From Microscillaceae bacterium (lineage in GTDB: Bacteria > Bacteroidota > Bacteroidia > Cytophagales > Microscillaceae): DNA of 36,526 nucleotides. A model generated the notes under the pieces. That model was not told the origin of the DNA, did not search any database, and saw nothing but the letters and a program-made list of their open reading frames with translations. The stretch covers positions 1-36,526 of the forward strand of contig JAABSX010000042.1 in NCBI GenBank assembly GCA_011390205.1, written 5' to 3'. Shown one piece after another: positions 7,308 to 15,860 of this stretch. Within the stretch, counting starts at the first letter, position 1; each line of letters begins with the position of its first letter. The position numbers and the translations under genes are program-made.

Positions 7308-10300
7308 ATGAGAATAAATTACTTTTACCTCTTGCTTTTTTTTTTACTGGGCTGTGCAGCTCACAAAAAACCTTTTTATAACAAAGACTTTAAAAACTGG
7401 GAAAGTTATACTCCAAAAGAACAACAGACTCTCATACACAGTACTTTCTTGATTGGAGATGCTGGTGAGCCAAGTATAGAGATACAAGAACCTGCACTGA
7501 AGCTTTTACAACAGCAACTCTATGAAGCTGCTGAGCAAAGCAGCTTGGTCTTTTTGGGAGATAACATCTATCAGCATGGCCTGCCAGACTCTAGCCTGAC
7601 CGAAGAAAGAAAAGCAGCAGAAACCAAAATCATAGCGCAACTCAAAATCTTAAAAGAATATAAAGGACGTGTGTTCTTTATTCCAGGCAACCACGACTGG
7701 GCCAAAAGCAAACCCGAAGGAAGACAAAATATCCTGAACCAAGAGCAGTTCATAGAAAATTACCTCAATAGAAGTGAAAATGTATTTGTGCCTGATGCTG
7801 CCTGCCCCACTCCCCAAGAAATTATCTTGAATGATGACCTCGTACTGATTTGTATAGACACCCAATGGTGGCTGCACCCTCACCACCAAGCCCAAGAAAC
7901 TGCAGACTGCGATGCCAAGACGGAGGCTGATTTTATCTTTCAGCTCAATGATTTGTTGCAAAAACACAAATACAAAAAAATAATCGTGGCAGGGCATCAT
8001 CCTTTATACAGCAATGGAGTCCACGGTGGGCATTTTCCACTTATCGAGCATTTATTCCCTTTCGAAAGAAAAAAAATCTATGTGCCAATGCCCCTCTTGG
8101 GCTCTATCTATGTGGGCTACCGCAAGTTTATCGGAGATAGACAAGATATCCCAAACGAACGCTACCAAAAACTCAAAAATGTACTCACTACCATCTTTAA
8201 AAAACACCCCAACTTGGTGTATGTCTGTGGGCATGACCATAGCCTACAATATCACCAAAAAGACAGCATACATTATCTCATCAGTGGTGCAGGCTCTAAG
8301 GAGAGCCACGTCGCAAGAAAACAAAAAGCCGCTTTTGCATACTCTAAAAAGGGCTTTGCAAAACTTAATTTTTATGAGAACGGAGAAACTTGGGTAGAGT
8401 TCTGGACCCCAGAAGGAGATGGTAGCAGCGGCAAAATAGTATTTAAGTATTTGCTTTTCACCCAAAAAAACAAAACACTTTCCACAGACAAAACCCAACT
8501 TGAATACACGGGCAAAACCATCTCAAAAGCACTCGGAAACTATCAGGCAGAAGGAATCAAAGAATTTCTCTGGGGGAAAAACTACCGCAAAGAATGGACT
8601 ACACCCGTAGATTTTCCTTATTTTGACATAGATACAGAGAAAGGAGGCTTACAAATCCTCAAAAGAGGAGGAGGGCAAGCTACCAACTCCCTGAGGCTCG
8701 AAGCCAAAGATGGCAGACAGTATGTGCTACGCTCCGTAGATAAACAGGGCGACAAAGCTCTGAGCGAAGATTTTAAAGGGACATTCGTGTCCGAAATCGT
8801 TCAAGACCAGACTTCCTCTGCTTACCCTTATGGGGCTTTGGTAGTGCCTACACTTGCCGAAGCCGTAGGCATTTATCACACCAACCCTAAGTATGTCTAT
8901 CTGCCCAAAGATGACAGGCTCGGAGGCTACAAAGAAGGCTTTGGAGATGCTGTCTATCTTTTTGAAGAAAGACCTGATGATGGCTTGTGGAAAGAAGCAG
9001 ATTTTTTTGGAAATCCTGACCAAGTCATTAATACGAGCAAGGTCATCAAAAGGCTCACCAAAGACAATGATAACCTCGTAAAGCAAAAGTTTGTGCTCAG
9101 AAACCGCCTCTTTGATATATTGATAGGTGACTGGGACAGGCACGATGACCAGTGGTCTTGGGTGGCCTCCGAGAATAAAAAAGAAAATTTGACCTTTTAT
9201 ACACCTATCCCCAGAGACAGAGACCAAGTCTTTTTTGATTCTGATGGGTTTCTCACAGGTCTAGGCTCACAAAAATGGGCACTGCCCAAGTTTCAAGGAT
9301 TTAAGGCAAAAATCAAAAATGTAGAAGGGCTTAATTTTAACAATCGCCATTTTGATAGGTATTTTTTAACAGAGCCTTCTCTCGAAGACTGGCTTGCCGT
9401 GGCTGATACTCTTCAGAAGCATATCACAGATGAAGTCATCACACAAGCATTGGCTGTAGTTCCGCCAGAAGTCGCAAAATACTCAATAGAAGACATCAAA
9501 GCAAAACTCATCCAGAGAAGAAATGACCTAAAAACCTATGCACGGGCATATTACTTATTTTTATCAAAAAACGTGAATGTGCTAGGCTCAGACAAGCACG
9601 AAAGGTTTGAAATAGAAAGACTTAATGAGGAGGAAACTAGAGTATCTGTCTATAAAATCAAGAAAAATAACGCCAAACCTCAGCACCTGATTTACCAAAG
9701 AATCTTTAAAAAAAGCGAAACAAAAGAAATTAGATTGTATGGCTTAGAAGGGGAAGATGAATTTATACTCACAGGAGAAGTCAAAAAAGGAATCAAAGTC
9801 AGAATCATAGGAGGCAAAGACCCTGACCAAATCACGGACAACTCTTGGGTTAAAAAAGGAGGAAAAAAGACAATCGTCTATGATTTACTAAAAAATACAG
9901 AACTCAAAGAAGGCAAAGAAACCAAAAACCGACTTTCTATACATCGCTATATCAACGACTATCACAGAGATGAATTTAAGTACAATTACTTCGGCCCTAG
10001 TTTTTTTGGAGGGTTTAATCCTGATGATGGCGTGTTTTTGGGAGGAGGGGTCAATGTCAGAAGGCAAGGCTTTCGCAAATCACCTTTTGCCAGCAAACAA
10101 ATCATCAAAGGCAATTATGCCCTCGCTACCCAGTCTTTTAATTTTGTGTATTTAGGTGAATTTACAGACATATGGGGAAAACTAGACTTGGTGCTAGATG
10201 CTGAGGTCAGAAGCCCCAATTATGTCCAAAACTTTTTTGGACTAGGCAACGAAACCAAAAACCTGCGAAGAGAAAAAGGGGTAAACTATCACCGTGTTCG

Positions 10301-11042
10301 CTATACACAGTGGTATTTTGAGCCACAGCTCCGCCTTGACTCAGAAGATAAAAAACATAGACTCAATCTAGGAGCATACTTTCAAAGTATTGAAGTAGAG
10401 GAAAACCCCAATAGGTTTATTACCAATTTTGATGAAAACGGACTTAACCCCGAAAATACAATTGAAGACCATAAATATTTCCTTGGCTTGCAAGCACGCT
10501 ATCAGTATGACTCCAGAGACAATGCCCTTCAGCCCCGAAATGGGGTGATTCTTAAACTCAAAGCCGCCCGTGTCTCAGGTCTGAATGATGAAGACTTAGA
10601 AGAAATTAATTACACAAAACTCTCAGGTGATTTTTCTTTTTATAAAAAGCTGTTTTCAAATTGGGTATTTGCCAACCGCATAGGGGCAGCAGCTAACTGG
10701 GGAAATTATCAGTTTTATCAGGCCAATACATTGGGTGCCAATGAAAACTTGCGTGGATACCGAAATTATCGTTTTTCGGGAGATAAAATTTTTTATAACA
10801 ACACTGACCTAAGAATCCAAATTGGCAAGATTCAGACATTTTTGTTTAACGGAAGTTTTGGAATGATTGCCTCTCATGACATCGGGCGGGTGTGGTTCAG
10901 GGGTGAAGATTCTCAAAAATGGCACCGCTCTTATGGGGGAGGGCTTTGGCTGAGCCCTGCCAATGCCCTGCTTATTTCTACTACATTTAATCGCTCCGAA
11001 GAAGACAATGTATTCTTTTTAAGGTTTGGATTTTTGTTTTAA
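7308..11042 (+). CDS. Lipoprotein fusion: calcineurin-type phosphoesterase, kinase-like middle domain, Omp85-type barrel
   Basis: A 1244-residue outer-membrane protein with a lipoprotein signal (LLFFLLGC, lipobox Cys about residue 16). Residues about 45-330 form a metallophosphoesterase with all its metal motifs: GDAG (D51), LGDN (D85, N86), GNHD (N128-D130), AGHHP (H230) and GHDH (H309, H311). Residues about 450-660 carry a segment ordered like an atypical kinase: YVLRSVDK (472-479), FVSEIVQDQ (E496), hinge-like VYLFEERP (549-556), GDWDRHDDQW (607-616) and PIPRDRDQVFF (633-643). Residues about 890-1244 are a beta-barrel of the Omp85/surface-antigen type, with the motif NLRGYRNYRFSG (1147-1158) and a terminal Phe. 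Phosphoesterase and barrel are well supported; the kinase-like reading is my inference. POTRA domains are not evident. Substrate unknown. Confidence 0.85.
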   Translation: MRINYFYLLLFFLLGCAAHKKPFYNKDFKNWESYTPKEQQTLIHSTFLIGDAGEPSIEIQEPALKLLQQQLYEAAEQSSLVFLGDNIYQHGLPDSSLTEERKAAETKIIAQLKILKEYKGRVFFIPGNHDWAKSKPEGRQNILNQEQFIENYLNRSENVFVPDAACPTPQEIILNDDLVLICIDTQWWLHPHHQAQETADCDAKTEADFIFQLNDLLQKHKYKKIIVAGHHPLYSNGVHGGHFPLIEHLFPFERKKIYVPMPLLGSIYVGYRKFIGDRQDIPNERYQKLKNVLTTIFKKHPNLVYVCGHDHSLQYHQKDSIHYLISGAGSKESHVARKQKAAFAYSKKGFAKLNFYENGETWVEFWTPEGDGSSGKIVFKYLLFTQKNKTLSTDKTQLEYTGKTISKALGNYQAEGIKEFLWGKNYRKEWTTPVDFPYFDIDTEKGGLQILKRGGGQATNSLRLEAKDGRQYVLRSVDKQGDKALSEDFKGTFVSEIVQDQTSSAYPYGALVVPTLAEAVGIYHTNPKYVYLPKDDRLGGYKEGFGDAVYLFEERPDDGLWKEADFFGNPDQVINTSKVIKRLTKDNDNLVKQKFVLRNRLFDILIGDWDRHDDQWSWVASENKKENLTFYTPIPRDRDQVFFDSDGFLTGLGSQKWALPKFQGFKAKIKNVEGLNFNNRHFDRYFLTEPSLEDWLAVADTLQKHITDEVITQALAVVPPEVAKYSIEDIKAKLIQRRNDLKTYARAYYLFLSKNVNVLGSDKHERFEIERLNEEETRVSVYKIKKNNAKPQHLIYQRIFKKSETKEIRLYGLEGEDEFILTGEVKKGIKVRIIGGKDPDQITDNSWVKKGGKKTIVYDLLKNTELKEGKETKNRLSIHRYINDYHRDEFKYNYFGPSFFGGFNPDDGVFLGGGVNVRRQGFRKSPFASKQIIKGNYALATQSFNFVYLGEFTDIWGKLDLVLDAEVRSPNYVQNFFGLGNETKNLRREKGVNYHRVRYTQWYFEPQLRLDSEDKKHRLNLGAYFQSIEVEENPNRFITNFDENGLNPENTIEDHKYFLGLQARYQYDSRDNALQPRNGVILKLKAARVSGLNDEDLEEINYTKLSGDFSFYKKLFSNWVFANRIGAAANWGNYQFYQANTLGANENLRGYRNYRFSGDKIFYNNTDLRIQIGKIQTFLFNGSFGMIASHDIGRVWFRGEDSQKWHRSYGGGLWLSPANALLISTTFNRSEEDNVFFLRFGFLF

Positions 11043-11095
11043 ATCCCAAAATTGAGGTAAAAAAGCTTCCTTTACAAACTGTGTTGAGAGATGGC

Positions 11096-11122
11096 CTAAT
11101 TTGAAGTGATGCTCCAAATTAG
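11096..11122. terminator. Hairpin between convergent genes
   Basis: CTAATTTG (11096-11103) and CAAATTAG (11115-11122) form a perfect 8-bp stem between the fusion gene and mnmG, which converge here. There is no T run, so factor-independent termination is uncertain. Confidence 0.35.
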
Positions 11123-11132
11123 ACCAGCAGCA

Positions 11133-12995
11133 TTATTTCCCAAGATACATCAGCAAAATAGAAATATCCGAAGGGCGGACTCCACTCACACGGGTAGCCT
11201 GCCCGATGGTGGCAGGGCGGATTTTATTGAGCTTTTCGGTGCTTTCTTTGGAGAAGCCTTTGATTGCTCCAAAATCAAAATCAGCAGGGATTTTAAAATC
11301 TTCTAGCTCTGAGATTTTCTCAGCCATGCGTTGTTCCTTCTCTATGTAAGTATCATATTTGACCAAAATCTCTGCTTCCTCTTGTACTTCGATGCCATAC
11401 ACTTGCAATAGCTCTGCGACTTCGGCATGGGCTTCTGCCAGATTGATAAGGGTGATTTGTGGGCGTTTGAGCAATGTAAGCAAAGGCGTAGTTTCTTTTA
11501 CTGTAGCCGTGCCTAAGTTTTCTAAAAAAGGATTTAACTGCTCAGGCTTGAGTTTGGTCTTTTTAAAAGTGCTGAGTAGTTCTATGGTCTCTCTTTTTTT
11601 CTTTTCTACATTTTTGAGCCTTTCCTCAGAAGCCAGCCCGAGCGCATGCCCAATGGGAGTCAATCGCTCATCAGCATTGTCTTGGCGAAGCAAAATTCTG
11701 TATTCAGCCCTCGAGGTAAACATACGGTAAGGCTCTTCTGTGCCTTTGTTGATGAGGTCATCTATCAATACACCGATGTAGGCATCGGAGCGTTTGAGCA
11801 CGAAAGCTTCTTTTTCAAATATTTTTTGGGCAGCATTGATGCCTGCCATCAGTCCTTGGCAAGCAGCTTCCTCATAGCCTGTAGTGCCATTGATTTGCCC
11901 TGCAAAGAAAAGATTCTCTATCAGCTTGGTTTCTAAGGTAAGTTTAAGCTGTGTAGGCGGAAAATAGTCATACTCAATGGCATAGCCAGGCCTAAACATT
12001 TTGGCTTGCTCGAAGCCAGGAATCAGCCGCATGGCCTTGTATTGCACATCTTCGGGCAGAGAAGTAGAGAAGCCATTGACATAAACCTCTACGGTGTCCC
12101 AGCCTTCGGGCTCTACAAATACTTGGTGCCGGTCTCTCTCCGCAAATCGGTTGATTTTATCTTCAATGGAAGGGCAATAGCGAGGGCCCAAGCCTTTGAT
12201 TCGCCCCTGAAACATCGGTGATTTCTCAAAACCTGTTTGCAGCACTTCATGCACTTCAGTATTGGTATAGGTAATGTGGCAGCTTCGTTGTTCTTTAAGT
12301 GCAGGCGTATCAGTGAAAGAAAATTTATTAGGGATTTCGTCTCCTTTTTGTTCTTCCATTTTGCTGTAGTCAAGGCTTCGCCCATCTACACGGGGAGGAG
12401 TGCCCGTCTTCATGCGTCCTGCCTCGAATCCGAGGGTCTCAAGCTGTTCGGTAATGCCTAGAGAGGCTCTTTCGCCCGCACGTCCACCGCCAAATTGTTT
12501 TTCGCCAATATGAATAATGCCATTCATAAAAGTACCACTGGTCAGGATGACAGATTTGGCTTTGATTTCTATGCCCATAGAGGTTTTTACGCCTTTTACT
12601 TGATGGTTTTCTATCAGAATGCCCGTTACCATTTCTTGCCAAAAATCCACATTTGGGTTTTGCTCTAGGGCGAGTCTCCAAGCTTCGGCAAAACGCATGC
12701 GGTCACTCTGACACCTTGGACTCCACATCGCTGCCCCTTTGGAGCGGTTGAGCATCCTGAACTGAATCATGGTTTTATCAGTGATGATGCCACTCATCCC
12801 GCCTAGTGCGTCTATCTCACGCACGATTTGCCCTTTGGCTACACCACCCATGGCAGGGTTACAAGACATCTGGGCTATTTTGCCCATATCCATCGTAATC
12901 AATAAAACTTTTGCATTGAGCTGGGCAGCGGCGTGTGCGGCCTCGCAGCCTGCATGCCCACCACCTACCACGATTACATCATATTCTGGAAACAT
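11133..12995 (-). CDS. mnmG: tRNA uridine-5-carboxymethylaminomethyl(34) synthesis enzyme MnmG
   Basis: A 620-residue FAD enzyme (GidA) that, with MnmE, installs the cmnm5 group on wobble U34 of tRNA. N-terminal Rossmann motif YDVIVVGGGHAGCEAAHAAA, family strings CNPAMGGVAKGQIVREIDAL, GLGPRYCPSIEDKI, FAGQINGTTGYEEAACQG and RAEYRILLRQDNADERLT; the C-terminal tRNA-binding helical domain ends in RVSGVRPSDISILLMYL. The full family length is present. I start at the ATG at 12995 (MFPEYDVIVVGGG), the usual start in the phylum; another ATG seven codons upstream (13016) is possible. A TATTTTTG box lies about 120 bases upstream. mnmE is not in the window. Confidence 0.95.
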   Translation of the reverse strand: MFPEYDVIVVGGGHAGCEAAHAAAQLNAKVLLITMDMGKIAQMSCNPAMGGVAKGQIVREIDALGGMSGIITDKTMIQFRMLNRSKGAAMWSPRCQSDRMRFAEAWRLALEQNPNVDFWQEMVTGILIENHQVKGVKTSMGIEIKAKSVILTSGTFMNGIIHIGEKQFGGGRAGERASLGITEQLETLGFEAGRMKTGTPPRVDGRSLDYSKMEEQKGDEIPNKFSFTDTPALKEQRSCHITYTNTEVHEVLQTGFEKSPMFQGRIKGLGPRYCPSIEDKINRFAERDRHQVFVEPEGWDTVEVYVNGFSTSLPEDVQYKAMRLIPGFEQAKMFRPGYAIEYDYFPPTQLKLTLETKLIENLFFAGQINGTTGYEEAACQGLMAGINAAQKIFEKEAFVLKRSDAYIGVLIDDLINKGTEEPYRMFTSRAEYRILLRQDNADERLTPIGHALGLASEERLKNVEKKKRETIELLSTFKKTKLKPEQLNPFLENLGTATVKETTPLLTLLKRPQITLINLAEAHAEVAELLQVYGIEVQEEAEILVKYDTYIEKEQRMAEKISELEDFKIPADFDFGAIKGFSKESTEKLNKIRPATIGQATRVSGVRPSDISILLMYLGK

Positions 12996-13431
12996 ATTTT
13001 TTCTATTAAAAAGCATTCATCAACACCTTGTGATTTTGAATAAAACGTTTTGAATCCTTGATTGATTTCCTTAACCATCTGCACTTTGCAAAGTTTTGGG
13101 AAATTTTGGTAATGCAAAAATACAGAAAAAAGCGGATGTTTGGCAGTATAGTTTGGATAGACAAAATCTATTTTATTTTCGGCAGTGCAGTTTTTAAAGC
13201 ATCTTTGAGTGTTTAAGAAAGTAAAAGCCTGATTTTGACTAAACATCGGCACTTTTTTTTTGTTATTTTAGTAGAAAATATATTTCTTTTTGAATAAGTG
13301 CTTATACAAAATTAATGTACATTGTTTTTTTTAATGTAATCTATTGATAATCAATAATTTATGTAATTATCAACTATTCATTTTAGATTATCCATTTACT
13401 TATCACCCTTCTTTAATCCATCAAAACAATC
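12996..13431. other. Divergent promoter region mnmG / SOD
   Basis: About 435 bases between divergent genes. It contains the mnmG -7 candidate at 13115-13122. The part nearer the SOD gene is very AT-rich (13230-13400), with no exact TAnnTTTG box and no coding segment that I trust. Confidence 0.5.
13114..13125 (-). promoter_or_regulatory. Candidate mnmG promoter -7 box (TATTTTTG)
   Basis: On the minus strand this reads CTGTATTTTTGC. The core TATTTTTG (13115-13122) matches TAnnTTTG exactly. The same 12 bases occur before alaS at 18589-18600. No TTTG at the -33 position is evident. Confidence 0.5.
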
Positions 13432-14493
13432 ATGAACAAACGAGAATTTCTAAAACTAAATGCCCTCATTGTGGGCGGAGCGATGCTTAATCCTATCCCA
13501 AGCTTTGCCTTATTTACCCCCCAAAAAAACAATGGTGACTTTCTCTTGCCTGATTTAGATTATGCTTTCAATGCTTTAGAGCCCTTTGTAGATGCCATGA
13601 CGATGGAGATTCACCATGGTAAACACCACGCAGGCTATGTCAGTAAATTAAATGCAGCCATCAAAGGGACTTCTTTTGAAGGCAAGACTATAGAGGGAAT
13701 CTTGGCAAGCATAGGCCCCGAAGATACCGCAGTACGCAACAATGCAGGCGGGCATTACAATCACACACTTTTTTGGAAAGTACTCACTCCTAATAAAAAC
13801 ACAAAACCTTCTGCCAAACTTACAGAGGCGATTAATCAAAGCTTTGGCTCTACAGAATCACTAAAAGAAAGAATGATGGCTGCAGGCAAAACTGTCTTTG
13901 GCAGTGGCTGGGCTTGGCTAGTGCTGGGAGAAGATAGAAAGCTGGCTGTGCTGGCTTCATCCAACCAAGATAACCCAATGATGCTCAAAATCAGTCCACA
14001 AACAGGCAAACCCATCTTCGGCATAGATGTATGGGAGCACGCTTATTATCTCAAATACCAAAATAAACGAGGGGATTATCTAAGCAGTATTTGGGAAATA
14101 ATCAACTGGGAAGAAGTAAGCCTTCGCTATGAAGCAGCCCTGCCCAAACCCAAAAATAAGGAGCTATTCGAAGAATGGGCAGAATTAAATGACTTCCATA
14201 CCACCATGTCCCAGACCTTTCACCCTGCCGAAGGAGGAGATTTGGCACCTATCAAAGCTCGCTCAAAAGAACTTGCCCAAAAAGCAGCTACTTTGGCAAA
14301 ATCAAGCATTCCTGCAGCGTTTAGTACACCTCAAATAATGGAGGCTGTCCAACAGTTGGAAAGAGATAGCAAAATACTGAGCAGACTTACCAGAAAGAGA
14401 AAAACGACAGATGCCCAGATTACACAGTCTTTGACTGCCTTGCACGGGGTCTTTCACAAGATTGTGGGTTTGTGTAGAGAAGGGATGCATTAG
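13432..14493 (+). CDS. Exported Mn-type superoxide dismutase with C-terminal helical domain
   Basis: A 353-residue protein. The N-terminus NKREFLKLNALIVGG resembles a Tat-type signal with KR instead of RR, cleavage likely after PSFA (26). Residues about 37-240 are an Fe/Mn SOD with ligands H61 (MEIHHGKHH), H111 (GGHYNHTLFW), D199 and H203 (GIDVWEHAYYLKYQNKR); GGH and the SNQDNP segment point to the Mn type. Residues 254-353 are an extra helical domain with conserved-looking metal-type residues: DFHTTMSQTFHPAEGGDL (H256, H264) and LHGVFHKIVGLC (H338, H342, C348). SOD normally ends near residue 240 of this numbering, so the last 110 residues are a fusion. It detoxifies superoxide outside the cytoplasm; the role of the extra domain is unknown. 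Confidence 0.9.
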   Translation: MNKREFLKLNALIVGGAMLNPIPSFALFTPQKNNGDFLLPDLDYAFNALEPFVDAMTMEIHHGKHHAGYVSKLNAAIKGTSFEGKTIEGILASIGPEDTAVRNNAGGHYNHTLFWKVLTPNKNTKPSAKLTEAINQSFGSTESLKERMMAAGKTVFGSGWAWLVLGEDRKLAVLASSNQDNPMMLKISPQTGKPIFGIDVWEHAYYLKYQNKRGDYLSSIWEIINWEEVSLRYEAALPKPKNKELFEEWAELNDFHTTMSQTFHPAEGGDLAPIKARSKELAQKAATLAKSSIPAAFSTPQIMEAVQQLERDSKILSRLTRKRKTTDAQITQSLTALHGVFHKIVGLCREGMH

Positions 14494-14522
14494 AATGATT
14501 TGTTTCTTTGAGCAGGCTCAAG

Positions 14523-15644
14523 CTACTGACTTAGGGGGAGGGTAAACCAAAATTTACTTCCCCTGTCTTTTGTGCTTTCTACATAAATATTTCCATTGTT
14601 TTTTTCTATGAATGCTTTGCACAAGAGTAAGCCCAGCCCCGTGCCCACTTCACTGTCTGTGCCTTCTGTGCTAAAATGCTGCATACCAAACAATTTCTCG
14701 AGGTCTTCGTCCGAAATCCCCACTCCCGAATCTTTTACAGAGATGTTTACTTCTTGATTTTCTACACTCACCTCTATCAGAATCTCCGAATTTTTGTGGC
14801 AAAATTTAATGGCATTAGAAATCAAATTGCGCAAGACAAGGTGGAGCATGTTTTGGTCAGCAAGTACGTGTATTTCGGAGGGGATACGGCTACTTAGTTT
14901 GATTGATTTTTCTTGGCCAAGGGCTGTAAACAGGGCTAGGTTTTTTTGTATAATTTCAGATAAGTTTATACTTTCAATGTTGGGTTGGATGCCATTGACT
15001 TGCTCCCTTGCCCATTTGAGCAGATTATCCAAAAATGAACTTGTATTTTGCCCTTGTCCATTGAGTTTGATGGCGATGTGCCTCAGGTCTTCTTCAGAAA
15101 GATGCTCATTTTCAAACAGATACAACATTCCTTTGAGTGAGTCAAGGGGGGCTCTGACATCATACGAAATCAGGGAAAGAAGCCTGTCTTTGAGTAAATT
15201 TAAGATTTCAAGTTCTTCTTTTTGTTTTTTAATCTGGAGATAAGATTCAGAAAGTTTGAGCATAGACCGTACCCTTGCGATGAGTTCGGTAGCCTCTACG
15301 GGCTTGCGGATAAAATCAGAAGCACCAGCCTCTAGAGCCACTTGTAGATTGTCAGGGCTGGTCATAATCCCAGTACAGATGATGACAGGAATATCTGCCA
15401 GTCCTGAGATGTTCTTGATTTTTTGTGTGGCCTCGACACCATTCATGAGGGGCATTTCCCAATCTGTAATAATCAGGTCAGGCTTTATTTTACTTACAAT
15501 CTCCACCAGTTTTTTGCCATTATTGACCGTTACTAGGTTGTATTCTTGTGATGCACCTTCTAAGATAGACACAATGACCTGCAGGTTGTCAGGTTGGTCA
15601 TCTGCAATACAAATTACAGGTTTTTTGATTGAATTTTCTGGCAT
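14523..15644 (-). CDS. Response regulator-histidine kinase hybrid with Tyr at the phospho-His position
   Basis: A 373-residue cytoplasmic two-component protein. The N-terminal receiver domain (about 9-125) has the acidic pair D15/D16, phosphoacceptor D61 (LIITDWEMP), T91 and K114 or nearby (FIRKPVE). A short coiled linker (130-150) leads to a dimerisation helix pair and an HATPase domain with N box NLISNAIKF (N277), DSGVGI, a phenylalanine-type F box LFGMQHF and GTGLGLLL. The phosphorylation box reads LLSLISYDVRAPLDSLKG: Tyr161 (codon TAT) replaces the His. So it can bind ATP and receive phosphate on D61, but autophosphorylation on His is not possible. The ATG at 15644 is preferred over an upstream TTG at 15695. 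No cognate partner is adjacent. Confidence 0.9.
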   Translation of the reverse strand: MPENSIKKPVICIADDQPDNLQVIVSILEGASQEYNLVTVNNGKKLVEIVSKIKPDLIITDWEMPLMNGVEATQKIKNISGLADIPVIICTGIMTSPDNLQVALEAGASDFIRKPVEATELIARVRSMLKLSESYLQIKKQKEELEILNLLKDRLLSLISYDVRAPLDSLKGMLYLFENEHLSEEDLRHIAIKLNGQGQNTSSFLDNLLKWAREQVNGIQPNIESINLSEIIQKNLALFTALGQEKSIKLSSRIPSEIHVLADQNMLHLVLRNLISNAIKFCHKNSEILIEVSVENQEVNISVKDSGVGISDEDLEKLFGMQHFSTEGTDSEVGTGLGLLLCKAFIEKNNGNIYVESTKDRGSKFWFTLPLSQ

Positions 15645-15710
15645 ATATTTATTCTGATAAGCAAATGTGCTAATGGTTGGTACATCATAAACCAAACGTA
15701 GAGGTCTTCC

Positions 15711-15758
15711 CCTTTTGTGTCTTTACGAAACAAAAGGCGTATTGCTTCGTGAAGACGT
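15711..15758. repeat. Overlapping inverted repeats between kinase and alaS
   Basis: CCTTTTGT (15711-15718) pairs with ACAAAAGG (15730-15737). In addition, the loop GTCTTTACGAA (15719-15729) pairs, with one G-T, with TTCGTGAAGAC (15748-15758). The two structures are mutually exclusive or form a pseudoknot. No T run follows. Confidence 0.5.
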
Positions 15759-15860
15759 GGAATGTAGCAAGGTTTTAGCCCATCATTTAGCACAAATGCA
15801 ACAACAAGGCATGTTTTTTAGAAATGCCAAGTGAATGAAGTTTTTTAAAAAACGAATCAC

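Noticed and set aside
7650-9227. Several long antisense readings inside the phosphoesterase fusion gene
   Set aside because: They are shadow frames of a gene with complete catalytic motifs on the plus strand.
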